From assembly GCA_003439945.1 (NCBI GenBank), contig QVRM01002457.1:446001-510000 (forward strand): a stretch of DNA of 64,000 nt, in the 5' to 3' direction. Each line of letters starts with the position of its first letter. The first letter of the stretch is position 1. The position numbers were made by a program, and so were the translations under genes. Source of the DNA: Dermanyssus gallinae. Its lineage: Eukaryota; Arthropoda; Arachnida; Mesostigmata; Dermanyssidae. Positions 53,891-64,000 of the stretch are shown one piece after another. Below the pieces are notes generated by a model. The model did not search any database. It was not told the origin of the DNA and was given only the letters and a program-made list of their open reading frames with translations.

Positions 53891-54640
53891 CAACCACGAT
53901 TAGAGCTCTCTTTCTCTCTCGAAAATGCCGAGACAAAGACTGCATCGGGGCCCGTTACGGCTTAAAACATACTGAACGTTATCAGCAGTCAATAAACAGC
54001 TTTGATGTCCTACCTGTGTCTACGTGTACGTTTCGAGAGCGACCAAGATAAACAGCAGATGCCGCAATAGACAGTAGCAATAACCACAACAGTTACAGAA
54101 GCGGTGTTAACTACTAAACCACCAAAGCCCCTTCCTTCAAGAGCCGCACAGGAAGGCTGTCGTCAAGAAGAACGTAGTTTGGAGTCGCTGACGGGATGCT
54201 AAGGCCAATAGCCGTTAGTTAGCAAAGCTTGTCCTTGCCCGAGTTGAGCCCCCCCCCCTGTCTAATGTGCAACTGCACCTGCAGACCCTTTTTCTTTCCA
54301 TTACCTTCTATCCTCCTTAAGTTTGTTGCATAGAGGAATAGACACAGTTAAAACCTCGTCAGCCCGCCGGCAAACGCTGAACGAACGCAACATGTCTATG
54401 TATATCGATATGCGCTGGGTGAAAAAGTTGGCTCCACTGGCTGACACGTGAGCCGACGTAAGCTACGTAGGCCGGTGGATTGGTGCGTATTGCGGGAAAA
54501 CAAGGGGTCCAAGTTTTGCAACATCTGTGCAACAGCGAATAGCGGCAAAACTTTTTGTCACACATCGCCGTGGGTAAACAGTGGACCGTTTCCGCCGACG
54601 CAAGAACGTGCGCACTGTTTGCTTAGTAAGTTCGTTACAA
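53889..54640. other. Anonymous sequence
   Basis: A poly-C run at about 54249-54258. No gene recognised; the first 100 bp may still be LINE-derived. Confidence 0.4.
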
Positions 54641-55750
54641 CTAATAATGACAACAGCAACAACAACAGCAACAGCAACAACAACAACAACAACGACAACG
54701 ACAACGACAACACGTGAACGAACTCTACCCGACCTCTACCTTGCCCCCACTTTCGCTCGCCCAGGCGCACAGCAAAGTCTCTTCAACTAAACGTTCTCCA
54801 CAGCCAATGCACTACACTAAGTGTAAGGAAAGTAGAAAGTAGATTCGAACAACTTACCTTTACGCTGGCGGTCGTCTACACGAAGTGTCAACGACGAGTG
54901 CTGCGTCAAACACTTCTGCTATTACTACAAACAACTGCTTATGCTGTTCCGATGCCCACGTGAGCGATGGGAGTGAGCGAACCTCCGAAACGACGTGCTC
55001 GGACCTCAACAACTGTTGTCGGCCTCCAACAAAGAGAAACGCGTCGCGTTATTCCCGCAACACGTGATGCAAGTTATCGATGTTGGCGTTATGGTTGTTG
55101 TTCTTGTTGCTATTGTTGTTGTTGTTGTTGTTGATAATGTTCTTATTGGTTTTGTCCTTCTGGTTGTACGCAAGTGACACACTTCTGAGGGTTCTGCTGG
55201 TTCTGGTTCAGTTGTTCCTACTGGCGCTGGTGTTGAGATGATCCCAATTGAACGAACGAGCGAAATCGAATGTCCTTTGATTTCGGTATTACACGCGTGG
55301 ATGTAGTGATCTGTCCGTTCGTTGTCTGTTCGTTGTTGTTCTACTGGCAGTAGCAGTAGCAGAAACAGCAACAGTAGCAGAAGTCTTCGTCGTAATTTCG
55401 GATTACTTTCTCTCGACGACCAATTGTTAAGCTACAGACCAGTGGATAGATGGGCACGTTCGTTTGGGCACGCTTGTACGCAGCACGCCAGACAGACGCC
55501 CGTGGTTCCAAAAGCTAGATCAGCTTCAATACCAGCAGCAGCAGCAGCAACAGCAGCACCCCACCACCACTACTATTACTACTACTACTACTACCACGAC
55601 TACTACGACGACCACCACGCGAGCAAGCAAAGCAATAACAAGCAGGCAACTATCAACGTTCGACTACGTTGCTTCTTGTTCGGTACGCGCGCTCCGTCTA
55701 GCCGGCTCGGAGTGCGTCCACCAACTTGTTGCTCCGGGGGTGTAGTACCT
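54641..55750. repeat. Triplet-rich region: CAA, GTT, CAG and TAC runs
   Basis: (CAA/CAG/CGA)n at about 54647-54712, (GTT)n at 55094-55134, CAG/CAA at about 55535-55558 and (TAC)n at about 55566-55600. Frames here (for example plus 55322-55951, 209 codons) translate to homopolymers and are probably not proteins. Confidence 0.75.
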
Positions 55751-56110
55751 CAGTCAGTAAGGGCGGTGGAGGTGGAGGTGGTGGTGGTGGAGGTGGTGTG
55801 GGGTGTGGGCTGTGGGGTGGTAGTGCCGCCAGCAGCAGCAGCAGCAGCGGCGACTGTCGTTGCCGTCGTGGCCGCTGCGGCCGCCGCCGCCGCCACCGTC
55901 GCCGGCACCGCTTCCACAGTGGGGAAGTCTGGGGTGCGCCGGAGGGGGTGAAGGCAGGCCGACCGGCCGGCATGGGAGGACCGCGCTCGCGCGTGACGTC
56001 ACCTCCACCGACCGACCAATGAGAGAGCCCGGAGCATCCGTAAAGGGGTGTCTTCTCGCAGGCCATCGGCTGTAGAGAGAGGGGAGCCCGCCGCGGCTGC
56101 CGCTACTACT
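55750..56110. promoter_or_regulatory. GC/CpG-rich core with CRE and CCAAT boxes
   Basis: A G/C-rich, CpG-rich stretch with GGT/GGA and GCC/GCA triplets. It contains the perfect palindrome TGACGTCA at 55994-56001, the consensus CREB/ATF site, and ACCAAT at 56015-56020, 14 bp further on. Both are common proximal-promoter elements (known). No TATA box is near, as expected for a GC-rich promoter. Direction is unknown. The triplet repeats on both sides could be 5' leader or intronic sequence. Confidence 0.4.
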
Positions 56111-56129
56111 GGATAACGCCGCCGCCGCC

Positions 56130-56235
56130 GCCGATAACGATGATGACGATGATGATTATGATGATGGTGATGATGGTGATGATGATGATGGTGATGATGA
56201 TGATTATGATGACGACGACGACGACGACGAAGTAA
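56130..56235. repeat. (GAT)n / (GAC)n repeat
   Basis: GATGATGACGATGATGATTATGATGATGG-type repeat. Confidence 0.95.
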
Positions 56236-56297
56236 CTAACGGTAGCAACGACCGTCCTGCGATATGAGCAGACTCGATCCTGCAACAATGCTGCTAG

Positions 56298-56445
56298 CTC
56301 TACGAATGTTGCTGTTGTTGCTCGTGTTGTTGTTGTTGCCCTTGTTGTTGTTATTGTTGCCCTTGTTGTTGTTATTGTTGCCCTTGTTGTTGTTATTGTT
56401 GCTCTTGTTGCTAATGTTATTGTTGTTTCTGTTGCTGTTGCTGTC
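56298..56445. repeat. GTT-rich minisatellite, 24-bp unit
   Basis: CCTTGTTGTTGTTATTGTTG repeated three times with a 24-bp period inside a longer (GTT)n context. Confidence 0.92.
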
Positions 56446-56779
56446 GCGCGTGCCAACCGCCATCCACTATCCAGTCTAGCAGCAGCAGCAGCAACTGGAC
56501 CGAACAAGCGAACCGCGAGTAATCAAACTACAAGTAGTACAGCCCACGCACCCCAATGTCACAATGACCGAGGGATGACGCTGACTGATCTACCGCACAA
56601 CGATCGCTAAACAACCCCAGGACCAAGTCTGTGGTCGTCGTCGCCGTCGTTGTCGTGCACGACGGGCTCGGTCCTCAAAAACAACCCACGCTAGAAAAGC
56701 CGACCAGCCGGACATCCACCCAACCAACCAACGAACCAATTAACCAACGGGTTAAACGATCGATCGATCGACCGACTAA

Positions 56780-56831
56780 CCAACCAGTCGGTTGGCTGGT
56801 TGGGATCGTGGCTATCAAGTTAGCCACGATA
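56780..56831. other. Cluster of short inverted repeats
   Basis: ATCGTGGCTA (56805-56814), loop TCAAGT, TAGCCACGAT (56821-56830): a perfect 10-bp stem. CCAAC-CAGTCG-GTTGG lies directly before it. It follows (CGAT)n at about 56758-56770. Confidence 0.8.
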
Positions 56832-57094
56832 TGTTCTGCTGCTACGTGCACCTTGTTCCACGACGTCATTTCCAGCACGACGCGTGCTGGAACTCCTCGC
56901 ATCGGGTTAACCGAGCCCGGGCCGCACGAGCGCCGCCGGTTGCGGACGTCGGCAACAACAACGACGACTACGACGTCAAATAATACCCTGCGTGTAATAC
57001 AATGTGGCCGGCTATACTGGATCATGCATCGACTTTTGTCGCAGAATGAACAGCAACAACGGGGCGACTACTAGCAAGCTTATAGTGGCAAGGA

Positions 57095-57395
57095 TGGCAA
57101 CAACAACAGCAACAACAACAACAGCAACAACACCAACAACAACAATGACAACAACAGCAACAACAACAATGACAACAACAACAACAATAACAACAACAAA
57201 AAACAATCTTGGCGATGACGCAAACTATGACAACGACAACAACAAACAAAAACAACAATAACAACAACAAAAAACAATCTTGGCGATGACGCAAACTATG
57301 ACAACGACAACAGCAACAACAGCAACAACAACAACAACAATAACAACTACAATAACACTAAACACGACAACAACGATAACAATAAGAGGCAGAAC
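57095..57395. repeat. (CAA)n region with a 57-bp direct duplication
   Basis: Extended (CAA)n. The unique segment CTTGGCGATGACGCAAACTA occurs at about 57208 and again at about 57280 with the same flanks (period 72 bp), so the block was duplicated in tandem. Confidence 0.93.
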
Positions 57396-57754
57396 AAGAA
57401 CCTGATGAGTGACGAATGATTCGCTTCGTGCTTCAAACAACCGCTGCGATCGAGAGTCATTACTATTACTCGCTGAGGAGATCGTCGTCACAACAAGGCA
57501 CACCACGACGGCCGTGACTAACAATGCAATGCGTTGTGGCGCGTGAGCTTTCCAGCAACAATCTCTCTCGCTTTACCTCTTTCTCTCTCTGTCTCTCTCT
57601 CTCTCTCTCTTTAACGGACTACCGGAGGGGGGGGGGCAGGGGCTGCAATCCAGCGCCATTGGGCGTTTCGCAAGCGGCGGGTAAGAAGATGGGGCACGCC
57701 AGAGGAAACCTCATCCGATTGAAGTACAATGTTGTTATATTGCACATATTCAAT

Positions 57755-57910
57755 CGATGATGATGATGACGACGATGATGATGATGATGAAGACAATGAT
57801 GGTAGTGGTGGTGATGGTGGTGCTGCTGCTGCTGTTGCTGCTGGTTATAATAATGATGATGATGATGATGATGATGATAATGATGGTGGTGATGATGAGA
57901 TGATGAAGAC
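57755..57910. repeat. (GAT)n / (GGT)n / (GCT)n repeat
   Basis: GATGATGAC runs, GGTGGTGAT, then GCTGCTGCT and again GATGAT. Confidence 0.95.
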
Positions 57911-57929
57911 GATCGCCGTAATCAGAATC

Positions 57930-58226
57930 ATGGCGCATGAAGTCGGCCTTACGCGGCGGCCCTTCTCTTCTCTTCTCGTCGTTTTCTTCTCGATTCTCTC
58001 GTCGGTCGTCGAATCGATCGATATTCAGCCCATTGAGAGTTCGAAGGAACGCCGGCCGGTTCGATCGTCGTCGTCGTCGTCATCGTCATTGACGATGTTG
58101 GCGGGCCGAAGCGGTTCGAAAACAAGAGTCGTATCACGCACTACCGCGAAGAATCGAACACACGGTGCCGCTCCCGCCGCCGGAAGTATGAATCTACTCC
58201 AAGACACGGCCTACCCCTATCTATAA
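57930..58226 (+). CDS. Hypothetical small protein with possible signal peptide
   Basis: A 98-residue frame starting at ATG 57930, just after the GAT repeat. Residues 12-28 (FSSLLVVFFSILSSVVES) are hydrophobic after a short charged N-terminus, as in a signal peptide. A Ser/Arg-rich part with a poly-Ser run (TCG/TCA repeat) follows. The stop TAA (58224-58226) overlaps AAG/GTAAGG, a strong donor-like site at 58227/58228, so the real transcript could splice here instead. No homology recognised. The GC-rich, promoter-like core 2 kb upstream is the main reason to consider it. It could equally be a chance frame in triplet-rich DNA. Confidence 0.2.
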   Translation: MAHEVGLTRRPFSSLLVVFFSILSSVVESIDIQPIESSKERRPVRSSSSSSSSLTMLAGRSGSKTRVVSRTTAKNRTHGAAPAAGSMNLLQDTAYPYL

Positions 58227-58229
58227 GGT

Positions 58230-58290
58230 AAGGCTGTCGCCGTTGCTGTTGCTGCTGCCGCTGCTGCTGCTGCTACTGCTGCTGTTGAGT
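58230..58290. repeat. (GCT)n / (GTT)n run
   Basis: GTTGCTGTTGCTGCTGCCGCTGCTGCTGC-type run. Confidence 0.9.
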
Positions 58291-58421
58291 AGCGCATATT
58301 GATATTGAACGCAGTAAGCTCTTCGTAAAAAGGTCGTCATATCGCCTCCTGCTTTTTGCTGTCTCCTTACCTAGCTCTCTCTTTCTCCCGTCGTCGCTTT
58401 TTCTTTCCTTCTTTATATAGC

Positions 58422-58429
<8 letters not shown>

Positions 58430-58494
<65 letters not shown>
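58430..58494. repeat. (TA)n microsatellite
   Basis: About 60 bp of TA; smaller tracts at 58567-58592 and 58747-58770. Confidence 0.95.
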
Positions 58495-58770
58495 GCATGC
58501 GTTTTCTTAACCTTACCGACTGACTTCGAACAGTGTCACCTGCATGCGTGTTGCTGTCAAAAAATTAAATATATATATATATATATATATAAAGAGAGAG
58601 GGAAATAGATAATGCCCTACAGATTGAACGCATGTCAAGTGGTTCTACAAATAGGCCTCTATCGAAACGTTTTGTGCGCGGCTATTGTCATATCGCCCCG
58701 CAAGGAACCGGCATCCTCTGTGTAATCTAGAGCGTGAAAGTCATATTCATATATATATATATATATATAT

Positions 58771-59860
58771 GCAAAACTCTACGCATTGAAAAGTGTCGTT
58801 TACAAGTGGTTCTCACGACGACGATCGAAGAAAAGGAAAACAAGGGAACACAACAATATTTACGTTTGACAATTTTTCCCGCACGTCTCTTAAAAACATT
58901 ACGACCACCTTCTCACCTTAATCAAGATGTAGTACTGAACACTGATTTGTACCACGCTCTCTACATACATGGTCGGCGTACGTTGAATCTCTGTGTCGAA
59001 ATGTTTGTCCAGCGTTTAGCGCCCAGCGTGAGCTGTTTTGTTTTGTCCGGGTTGACCGTCGAAACAGTGCCGCTCAAAAAGTCTGGCCGAAAAGACAAAC
59101 GTGTCAAATTAAATCATTCTGCTGGCTCGAGAGTTTGTAAGTTTAAAGGGCCCTGTGGCATATGGGTGAATGCCTTACATCGCTAGACAAAGTAGCTAAG
59201 GAACTTTATGGCACCCCATGATCCTCAGACACGAGTTGGGCTGATGATCTGGATTTTCCCTTGCATATAATCAATTTTCAAAAATGTACGTTTTGTTTCA
59301 ATTTGCACGTAAATTATCTTTAATTTCTTCACCGTCTTTAAAGCATTCTTTTTAATTGTTTATCGATTTAGTAGATACACATAATCAAGATGAAGGGCAG
59401 CTACGTAAATGGTAGCTCTGTGACGAATCCCATAAACCCTTCAAGAGGAGGTTTTAGATATATAGGTAGATTATGTCAGGTATTTTGCATTGCCATTTGA
59501 TCACAACAAGTAAGCTAAGAATTTGCTCCCGTTCAAGAGTGCGCTACGAGCGAGCTAATTAAACAGCACACTGGACAGCTAGGCTGAAATAATATGCGCA
59601 GGCCCAAACGCTATTACCTCTGCATTTAGCTAGGGCAAACTTTACCTTACGGCATTAAACGAATCAAAACAGGTATTAAACAAATAGGAAAACGGCGCCA
59701 AATGGGCACTACGGTGGCTCAATATGTATTGCTACAGGCTTCCCTAACGGATCTACTCTACTCCCCGACCCTATCGTATAATCGACGAGAATTTTTGCGT
59801 CATTTCGATAAATACCCGCGCTAGAACTGACATGACAGTCTCTCTTTTTCTATCTAACGC
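58771..59860. other. Anonymous sequence
   Basis: The plus frame 58734-59186 (150 codons, partly from TA repeat) has normal composition but no known domain. The rest is AT-rich and featureless. Confidence 0.4.
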
Positions 59861-60035
59861 TTAAAAAAATCCTTTCGGGGCTGACTCTCAGCCAGGATTC
59901 AACGTCCATGGGACTGCTTTTCGCATTGCTTCATAGACGGACCCCCATAAACACAAATGTGCAACGGTGGGGCTCGAACCCGCGCACCTATGTGTCTCCT
60001 CCGGTGGCAAGGCGCAGACGCATGCCGTGGCGTTT
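59861..60035 (-). repeat. tRNA-derived SINE, family B, copy 4
   Basis: Well-preserved body and B box (GGTTCGAGCCCCACCG on minus). Ends, read on minus, in GGCTGAGAGTCAGCCCC and an A/T-rich tail, seen on plus as TTAAAAAAATCC at about 59861. Confidence 0.85.
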
Positions 60036-60228
60036 TCTCAAAACTCCCCGCTTTTATCCGTTTATTCAAAACAAAACTTCGCCGGGCCGCACAGACAACC
60101 TAACCAATAATGAGCAATCGTGAACTTTTTTGAGGAGGATGAGTGTTAAATGTTACAGAGAGAAGATGATTCGATCCTGTCCTAAGGTTTGAGAGACACG
60201 ATCCTAACGACGAGAATTTTGCCCGAGA

Positions 60229-60341
60229 CCTATACCCGCTAACCACATCTGCCCCCTTAAACTTCACTCACTGGCTCAATGGCCCAGATTTCCATCGAAC
60301 CACCAATATGGGCCGCCAGGGGAAGTGGCCAGCGCCCTGTC
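60229..60341. repeat. Dispersed repeat family D, copy 2
   Basis: Same ordered words as 8657-8759. The flank 60168-60230 holds a B-box-like GATTCGATCC and, on minus, an A-box-like TGTGGTTAGCGGGTATAGG, which suggests that family D is also tRNA-derived. Confidence 0.6.
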
Positions 60342-60370
60342 GCATCAGTTGGCCGGAGTCACTCACGACT

Positions 60371-60443
60371 GCCCTCACCTAGAATTAAAAACATTTTTTA
60401 AGGAGGTTGTTTTTGCCCTCACCTGGAGGTTGTGCCCTCACCT
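60371..60443 (-). repeat. SINE A tail flanked by repeated head ends
   Basis: GCCCTCACCT occurs at 60371-60380, 60415-60424 and 60434-60443. The SINE A tail (AGAATTAAAAACATTTTTTA) lies between the first two. GCCCTCACC is also the head end of SINE A copy 2 (17174-17182), so this looks like collapsed head-to-tail SINE fragments. Confidence 0.7.
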
Positions 60444-61117
60444 GTCCAGCGCACTTCGATTTCGCTCTTGCCAGCCCGTTTAACTCAAAGTTGCGTCTTC
60501 GTTGATAGCGTCGGCCTCGGAGATAGATTTTGCTTCTCCTCCTACACGTTCTGTGCATCGTTAACCAGCCCTGTACGCTTATAGTGAATACGTGTAGTCT
60601 GCAAGTAGCCTGTTCAAATAAATGCAACAGAGAGTGACAAACACAGGACGTCCACTAAGTTTTAAGAGTTTGTTTCTGCGTTGTGCGACTGTCAGGCGCA
60701 CCCCATTTGCCGAAGCACGACACTTAAAGCCACAAAGCTGGAACTCGTCGTATAGATCTTGTTTTGCCTATCCGAGTTTCGTAGCGTTTATTTCGTCCAT
60801 GCAATTGAACAGAGTTATGTTATGGATTTGAGTGCACCCCCAGCACACAACATAGATAAAGCCATTAAGCAGTTTTTGGCAAACGCATGTGCACGCTTCA
60901 GACAACCACCTTCCGATTTGCGCTGCGTTCTGTTCCATAAATGCCAATCCAAAATTGACGCGTTACGCTTTTGGCCCGGTTTCGACGACGTTCGAACGAC
61001 ATTCAACGATTACAAAGGGGGACGTTCACCAAGCAACCGCCCAGTAAGTGTATGACAAGGTACAAGTAAGTCTGTGCGTTAAGAAGGAATGTATATTGAC
61101 GAGTAAACAATAAAGAA
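60444..61117. other. Anonymous sequence
   Basis: The plus frame 60759-61055 (98 codons) and the minus frame 60385-60627 are unrecognised. AATAAAG at about 61109. Confidence 0.4.
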
Positions 61118-61610
61118 AGCCAAAGATCTCTTGACATTGTGCCTATTACGCCAAAGTAGCAGGTATCCTTACTAGTGCCCCTTGGTTGACTAGGCCTGGG
61201 GCGTTTACCAGGCGGTCCGGAATCAGTGCGCAGACATCTATCCGTTACGCAGTGAGCCATAACAGTTATTGAGTGGACCACGGCAATGTAACAATATTAA
61301 TTGGCTGTCATATAATTTGTATTGTATGCCTTGTCTCCCATGGCCAAACGGGCCAGGGGAATGTTACTATAAGAAGTTTACACATCTGGCGAGCGTTCTA
61401 TTAACGCTAAAGGCTTTGCCTCCCATGGCCAAGCGGGTATGAGAGGAATGTTACTAGAGGAAGTTTACACATCTGACCAATGCTCTATTTACGCTGAAGG
61501 TACCTGCAGTACACGTAACTTATTTACCGCAGGCTAATGACTCGGAAAGAGAGTCATAGTTACTCCCTGCGCTAGTGCTTGTTGTCGAACCTGTTATGAG
61601 CCCGTCACTG
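61118..61610 (+). repeat. Unnamed 370-bp repeat (family F), third copy
   Basis: Shares with 23296-23770, in order: ATTGTGCCTA, AG.AGCAGGTATCC, GGGGCGTTTACC..GCGGTCCGGAATC, AATGTAACAATATTAATTGG, TATTGTATGCCTTG, AAGTTTACACATCTG and GTCATAGTTACTCCC. The TGCCT..ACACATCTG part is duplicated locally (about 61330 and 61411, period about 80 bp). Confidence 0.8.
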
Positions 61611-63315
61611 ATCAGTTGTTTTAGCGGGTCTAATTTAAAAAATAAATCGTTTTATTACGACAACATATGATAGACATAGTATATGTACGTGCAAACTAAC
61701 GAGTACTATATAGTCTTAGACATATATATATATATATATATATACGCACGGGTGCCATGATCGAGCCTACATACAAATGCACTCATGGCACGGCACGAGG
61801 CTGTCTCGTAAGTGAACGATGAGGGTGCGGCCCACAAACAATAACCACGATGGCTGATTATCATAATTCAGAGAAACAATAGATGAACACCGGGTCGGGC
61901 TTTTTTTTATGTCTTGGTATTTACTGTTGTATGTTCGGGAAATCGAAAGGCCTTGCTTGACCTAAAGTATGCCCTTTGGTGTCTCTGATGTCAATGTTGC
62001 TGTTGTTGTCGTTGCCGTCGCCATAATGTAGGTAAACATCTTCCCCGTAAAGCATTATTTACTTATAATTAATTTACATTACTAATAATTACTAACAAGA
62101 AGTGTAATTACATGTTTGTATGGCTATAGGGTACAACGACACGGTACTCTAGTATTGTTCCTGTTACTAATAAATACATTCGCAACAGCAACCACACGGT
62201 TGAGAAGGGAGACGTATGAATACGTATTTATGTTGCTACCCTGTTACGTGACGCTACAATTAGCTCGATTTTTCAGGGTTCTAATCACGGTGTTTCTATA
62301 ATTATTTATGTTAGTTGTTGTTGTCATAGTTGAATTTTTCAACAAATTTATCAACTGAAACACCTGGCGTGGTGCGGTTATGGTGGTTTTTGTGTTAGTT
62401 GCTGCGGTCGGCGTTGTCTCCTCTTCGGCGTCGTCAAAGCAATCAGAGCCAATAACAGCTTCTGTCTTTTCAAATGCCACCAGCGATGCAGCGATACGCT
62501 GGTACCCTGCTGTCGTGTTTGACTGGTAGAGAAATTAAAAGGTCGGAATCGGAATGAAAGCAAAGTCATGTTAGCGCACAAGACGCCAAGTGGTAGTTGG
62601 TTTCCATGATTCTGTGGTCCGGCTTGGTCTGGGTGCTTGACGCGTGGTGAGCTGGTGCTTAGGGTGGCGTAGCCGGCCGACGCCTGTTGTCGCAAAAGAT
62701 GCAAGTTTGTCGTTGTGTTGCAGAAGATGTGCACGACAACCAATGCACACACAACAGCGGTCTACATCAGCGGCTTGCGGCCACTCGTTACAAATGGTGT
62801 GAATCAGGGGTCGAGCATAGAGTGCACGATAGATCAGAAGATCTATCGTGTCAGACCACTAGACGCCGACCGGCACTCCTAGGATTACGCATACATCTGT
62901 AGCGCCTTAGGCAGCGTAGCAGTAAGTGAGGCGGACCAGAGCGGAGCGACGGAAGTGGGTTCGGAGTGCTCGACAGTGTCCTGCTTCTCCATCCGCTCCA
63001 AGGCTCTCCTTAGCCGCGGTGCAAGCGCCGATATTGTGCCGCCGGAATAATGCCGGCCAAACGCTTGCATAAGTAACGAAAAATAACAGCAGAAGCAGCG
63101 AATTCAATAGTAGCTGAGAAGGGCTTTTCTGTGCAACGTTGACACCACAACGAGACTCACATGAAGATTTGACGTGATACAATGCCGATGATGCGACGAT
63201 ATCACCGCCAATCATTTCAGCAGCGGCAGATTAGCATCTTGCTCAATGCTACGAGTAACGTTTTTACGTCGGGCTGAAGCAGCTCCTAGCGTGAGCTCTC
63301 TATACACTCTAGTAC
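61611..63315. other. Anonymous sequence with one hairpin
   Basis: (TA)n at 61722-61744. Short ORFs only. A perfect hairpin at 62825-62850 is listed separately. Confidence 0.45.
62825..62850. other. Perfect 11-bp hairpin
   Basis: CACGATAGATC, loop AGAA, GATCTATCGTG. An isolated strong inverted repeat in non-repetitive DNA. Function unknown; could be an RNA hairpin or a dyad protein-binding site. Confidence 0.8.
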
Positions 63316-63316
63316 T

Positions 63317-63340
63317 ATATATATATATATATATATATAC
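63317..63340. repeat. (TA)n microsatellite
   Basis: Short TA tract immediately before the repeat at 63340. Confidence 0.9.
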
Positions 63341-63977
63341 AGGGTCATTCGTATCAAAATGTACCTCTCTCGAGGTTGGATAGAACTCGGCAAAAAAATA
63401 TTTTTTTCCCTATAGAGAGAGGAAGCGGAAACGTCTTGTTTAGGAAAGAGAGTGAAATCTATAAAAGTAGTTATTCTGCCTTTTTTTCTCCTACATAGTT
63501 GTGCAAAATCCACGTTTGCGGGAGAACCAGTCAACGCATGAAGGAACCAATCATATCGGCGTGTTCGGAGGAAAATTTTGCGCAACGGAGGACACTTCAC
63601 TAGCTTGCGTAGCGAAAAGCAAATAGCAGATTGGGGACAGTCATAAAAAAAAGTCGATATGTTGTTATGTCTTACGTTAACGCTTTTTCGTGAACAATCG
63701 TAAAATTTTTCCATTATGACTGAAAATGTGTGTCCAAAAGACCAGTCTCGCGCAATAGCAAATTTAATGCCCACCATTTTTGCAGCAAAGTGATGGTGCT
63801 GTGTTACGTAGTTGTCAAGTAACTAAGCTCTTTCGATAGCCATATCGAAACCAAAGGCATGCATACTTGCATAGGGTGTACGAGAAAGTTAGGTACATAT
63901 TTTGAGGTTTGGTAGAACTCGGCAAGAGAATAATCCTTCCTGGTGGAAGGAGGGGGCGGAAACGTCTTGGCAAAATG
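63338..63977. repeat. Pair of ~100-bp direct repeats, 532 bp apart
   Basis: GTAC.T..T..GAGGTT-GG.TAGAACTCGGCAA and GGCGGAAACGTCTTG-type words occur in the same order at about 63361-63450 and 63893-63977, each about 15-25 bp after an AGGGT. The space between is open on minus (frame 63286-63777, 163 codons, no recognised domain). It could be a short element with direct terminal repeats or two neighbouring copies of one repeat. The window ends soon after. Confidence 0.65.
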
Positions 63978-64000
63978 TTACGGTTCTGAACGTGAAAACT

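Noticed and set aside
55322..55951. 209-codon plus frame, one of the longest in the window
   Set aside because: Mostly homopolymeric runs of Q/P/T/Y/V/A produced by triplet repeats; no domain and no start or splice support.
56740..56800. (CCAA)n-like run as telomeric repeat
   Set aside because: AACCAACC-type words are few and irregular and do not form a telomere motif array.

Overview
This window looks like intergenic or intronic DNA from a eukaryote, most probably an arthropod. The organism call is an inference. It rests on a mariner-like transposon of the type common in arthropods, tRNA-derived SINEs with RNA polymerase III A/B boxes, 5'-truncated non-LTR retrotransposons, and very many (TA)n and (CAA/GTT)n microsatellites. 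There are no bacterial-style operons, and no cellular gene can be named with confidence. LINE protein features recall families I associate with chelicerates, but I cannot name a genus.

Layout. 0-12 kb: anonymous sequence, a minus-strand LINE reverse-transcriptase remnant (about 3.95-4.4 kb), a 150-bp (TA)n block (5.6 kb), and two fragments of one plus-strand LINE family. One fragment (7.39-7.74 kb) is only the C-terminus. The other (10.35-11.59 kb) carries the RT palm and a restriction-enzyme-like endonuclease region. 12-16 kb: GC- and triplet-rich sequence with no recognisable gene. 16-27 kb: SINE copies, palindromic (TA)n hairpins (21.2-21.8 kb), and an ~880-bp head-to-head inverted pair of an unnamed ~370-bp repeat (22.88-23.76 kb) that recurs at 61.1-61.6 kb. 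27.5-28.8 kb: a mariner-like element with perfect TIRs and TA duplications, and a transposase broken by one stop and two frameshifts.

28.8-53 kb: further SINE copies, a foldback structure around a (TA)n core (31.27-31.48 kb), a degraded second Tc1/mariner-type transposase (36.3-36.95 kb), the best-preserved endonuclease domain of the LINE family (49.25-50.28 kb) and many (TA)n tracts. 53.1-53.8 kb: the C-terminal part of a second LINE type. 54.6-58.3 kb: a long region of CAA/CAG/GTT/GAT triplets with a GC-rich core holding a perfect CRE palindrome and a CCAAT box. This is the only stretch that resembles a promoter and 5' leader; a short ORF with a possible signal peptide lies at its end. 58.3-64 kb: more SINEs, the third copy of the 370-bp repeat, and a pair of direct repeats at the right edge.

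The recognisable content is therefore a community of mobile elements. The SINEs have no proteins of their own and would depend on LINE reverse transcriptases, possibly of the kinds seen here (inference). All autonomous elements seen are truncated or broken. The least explained structures are the head-to-head 370-bp repeat, the foldbacks centred on (TA)n, and the uniform orientation of two SINE families.
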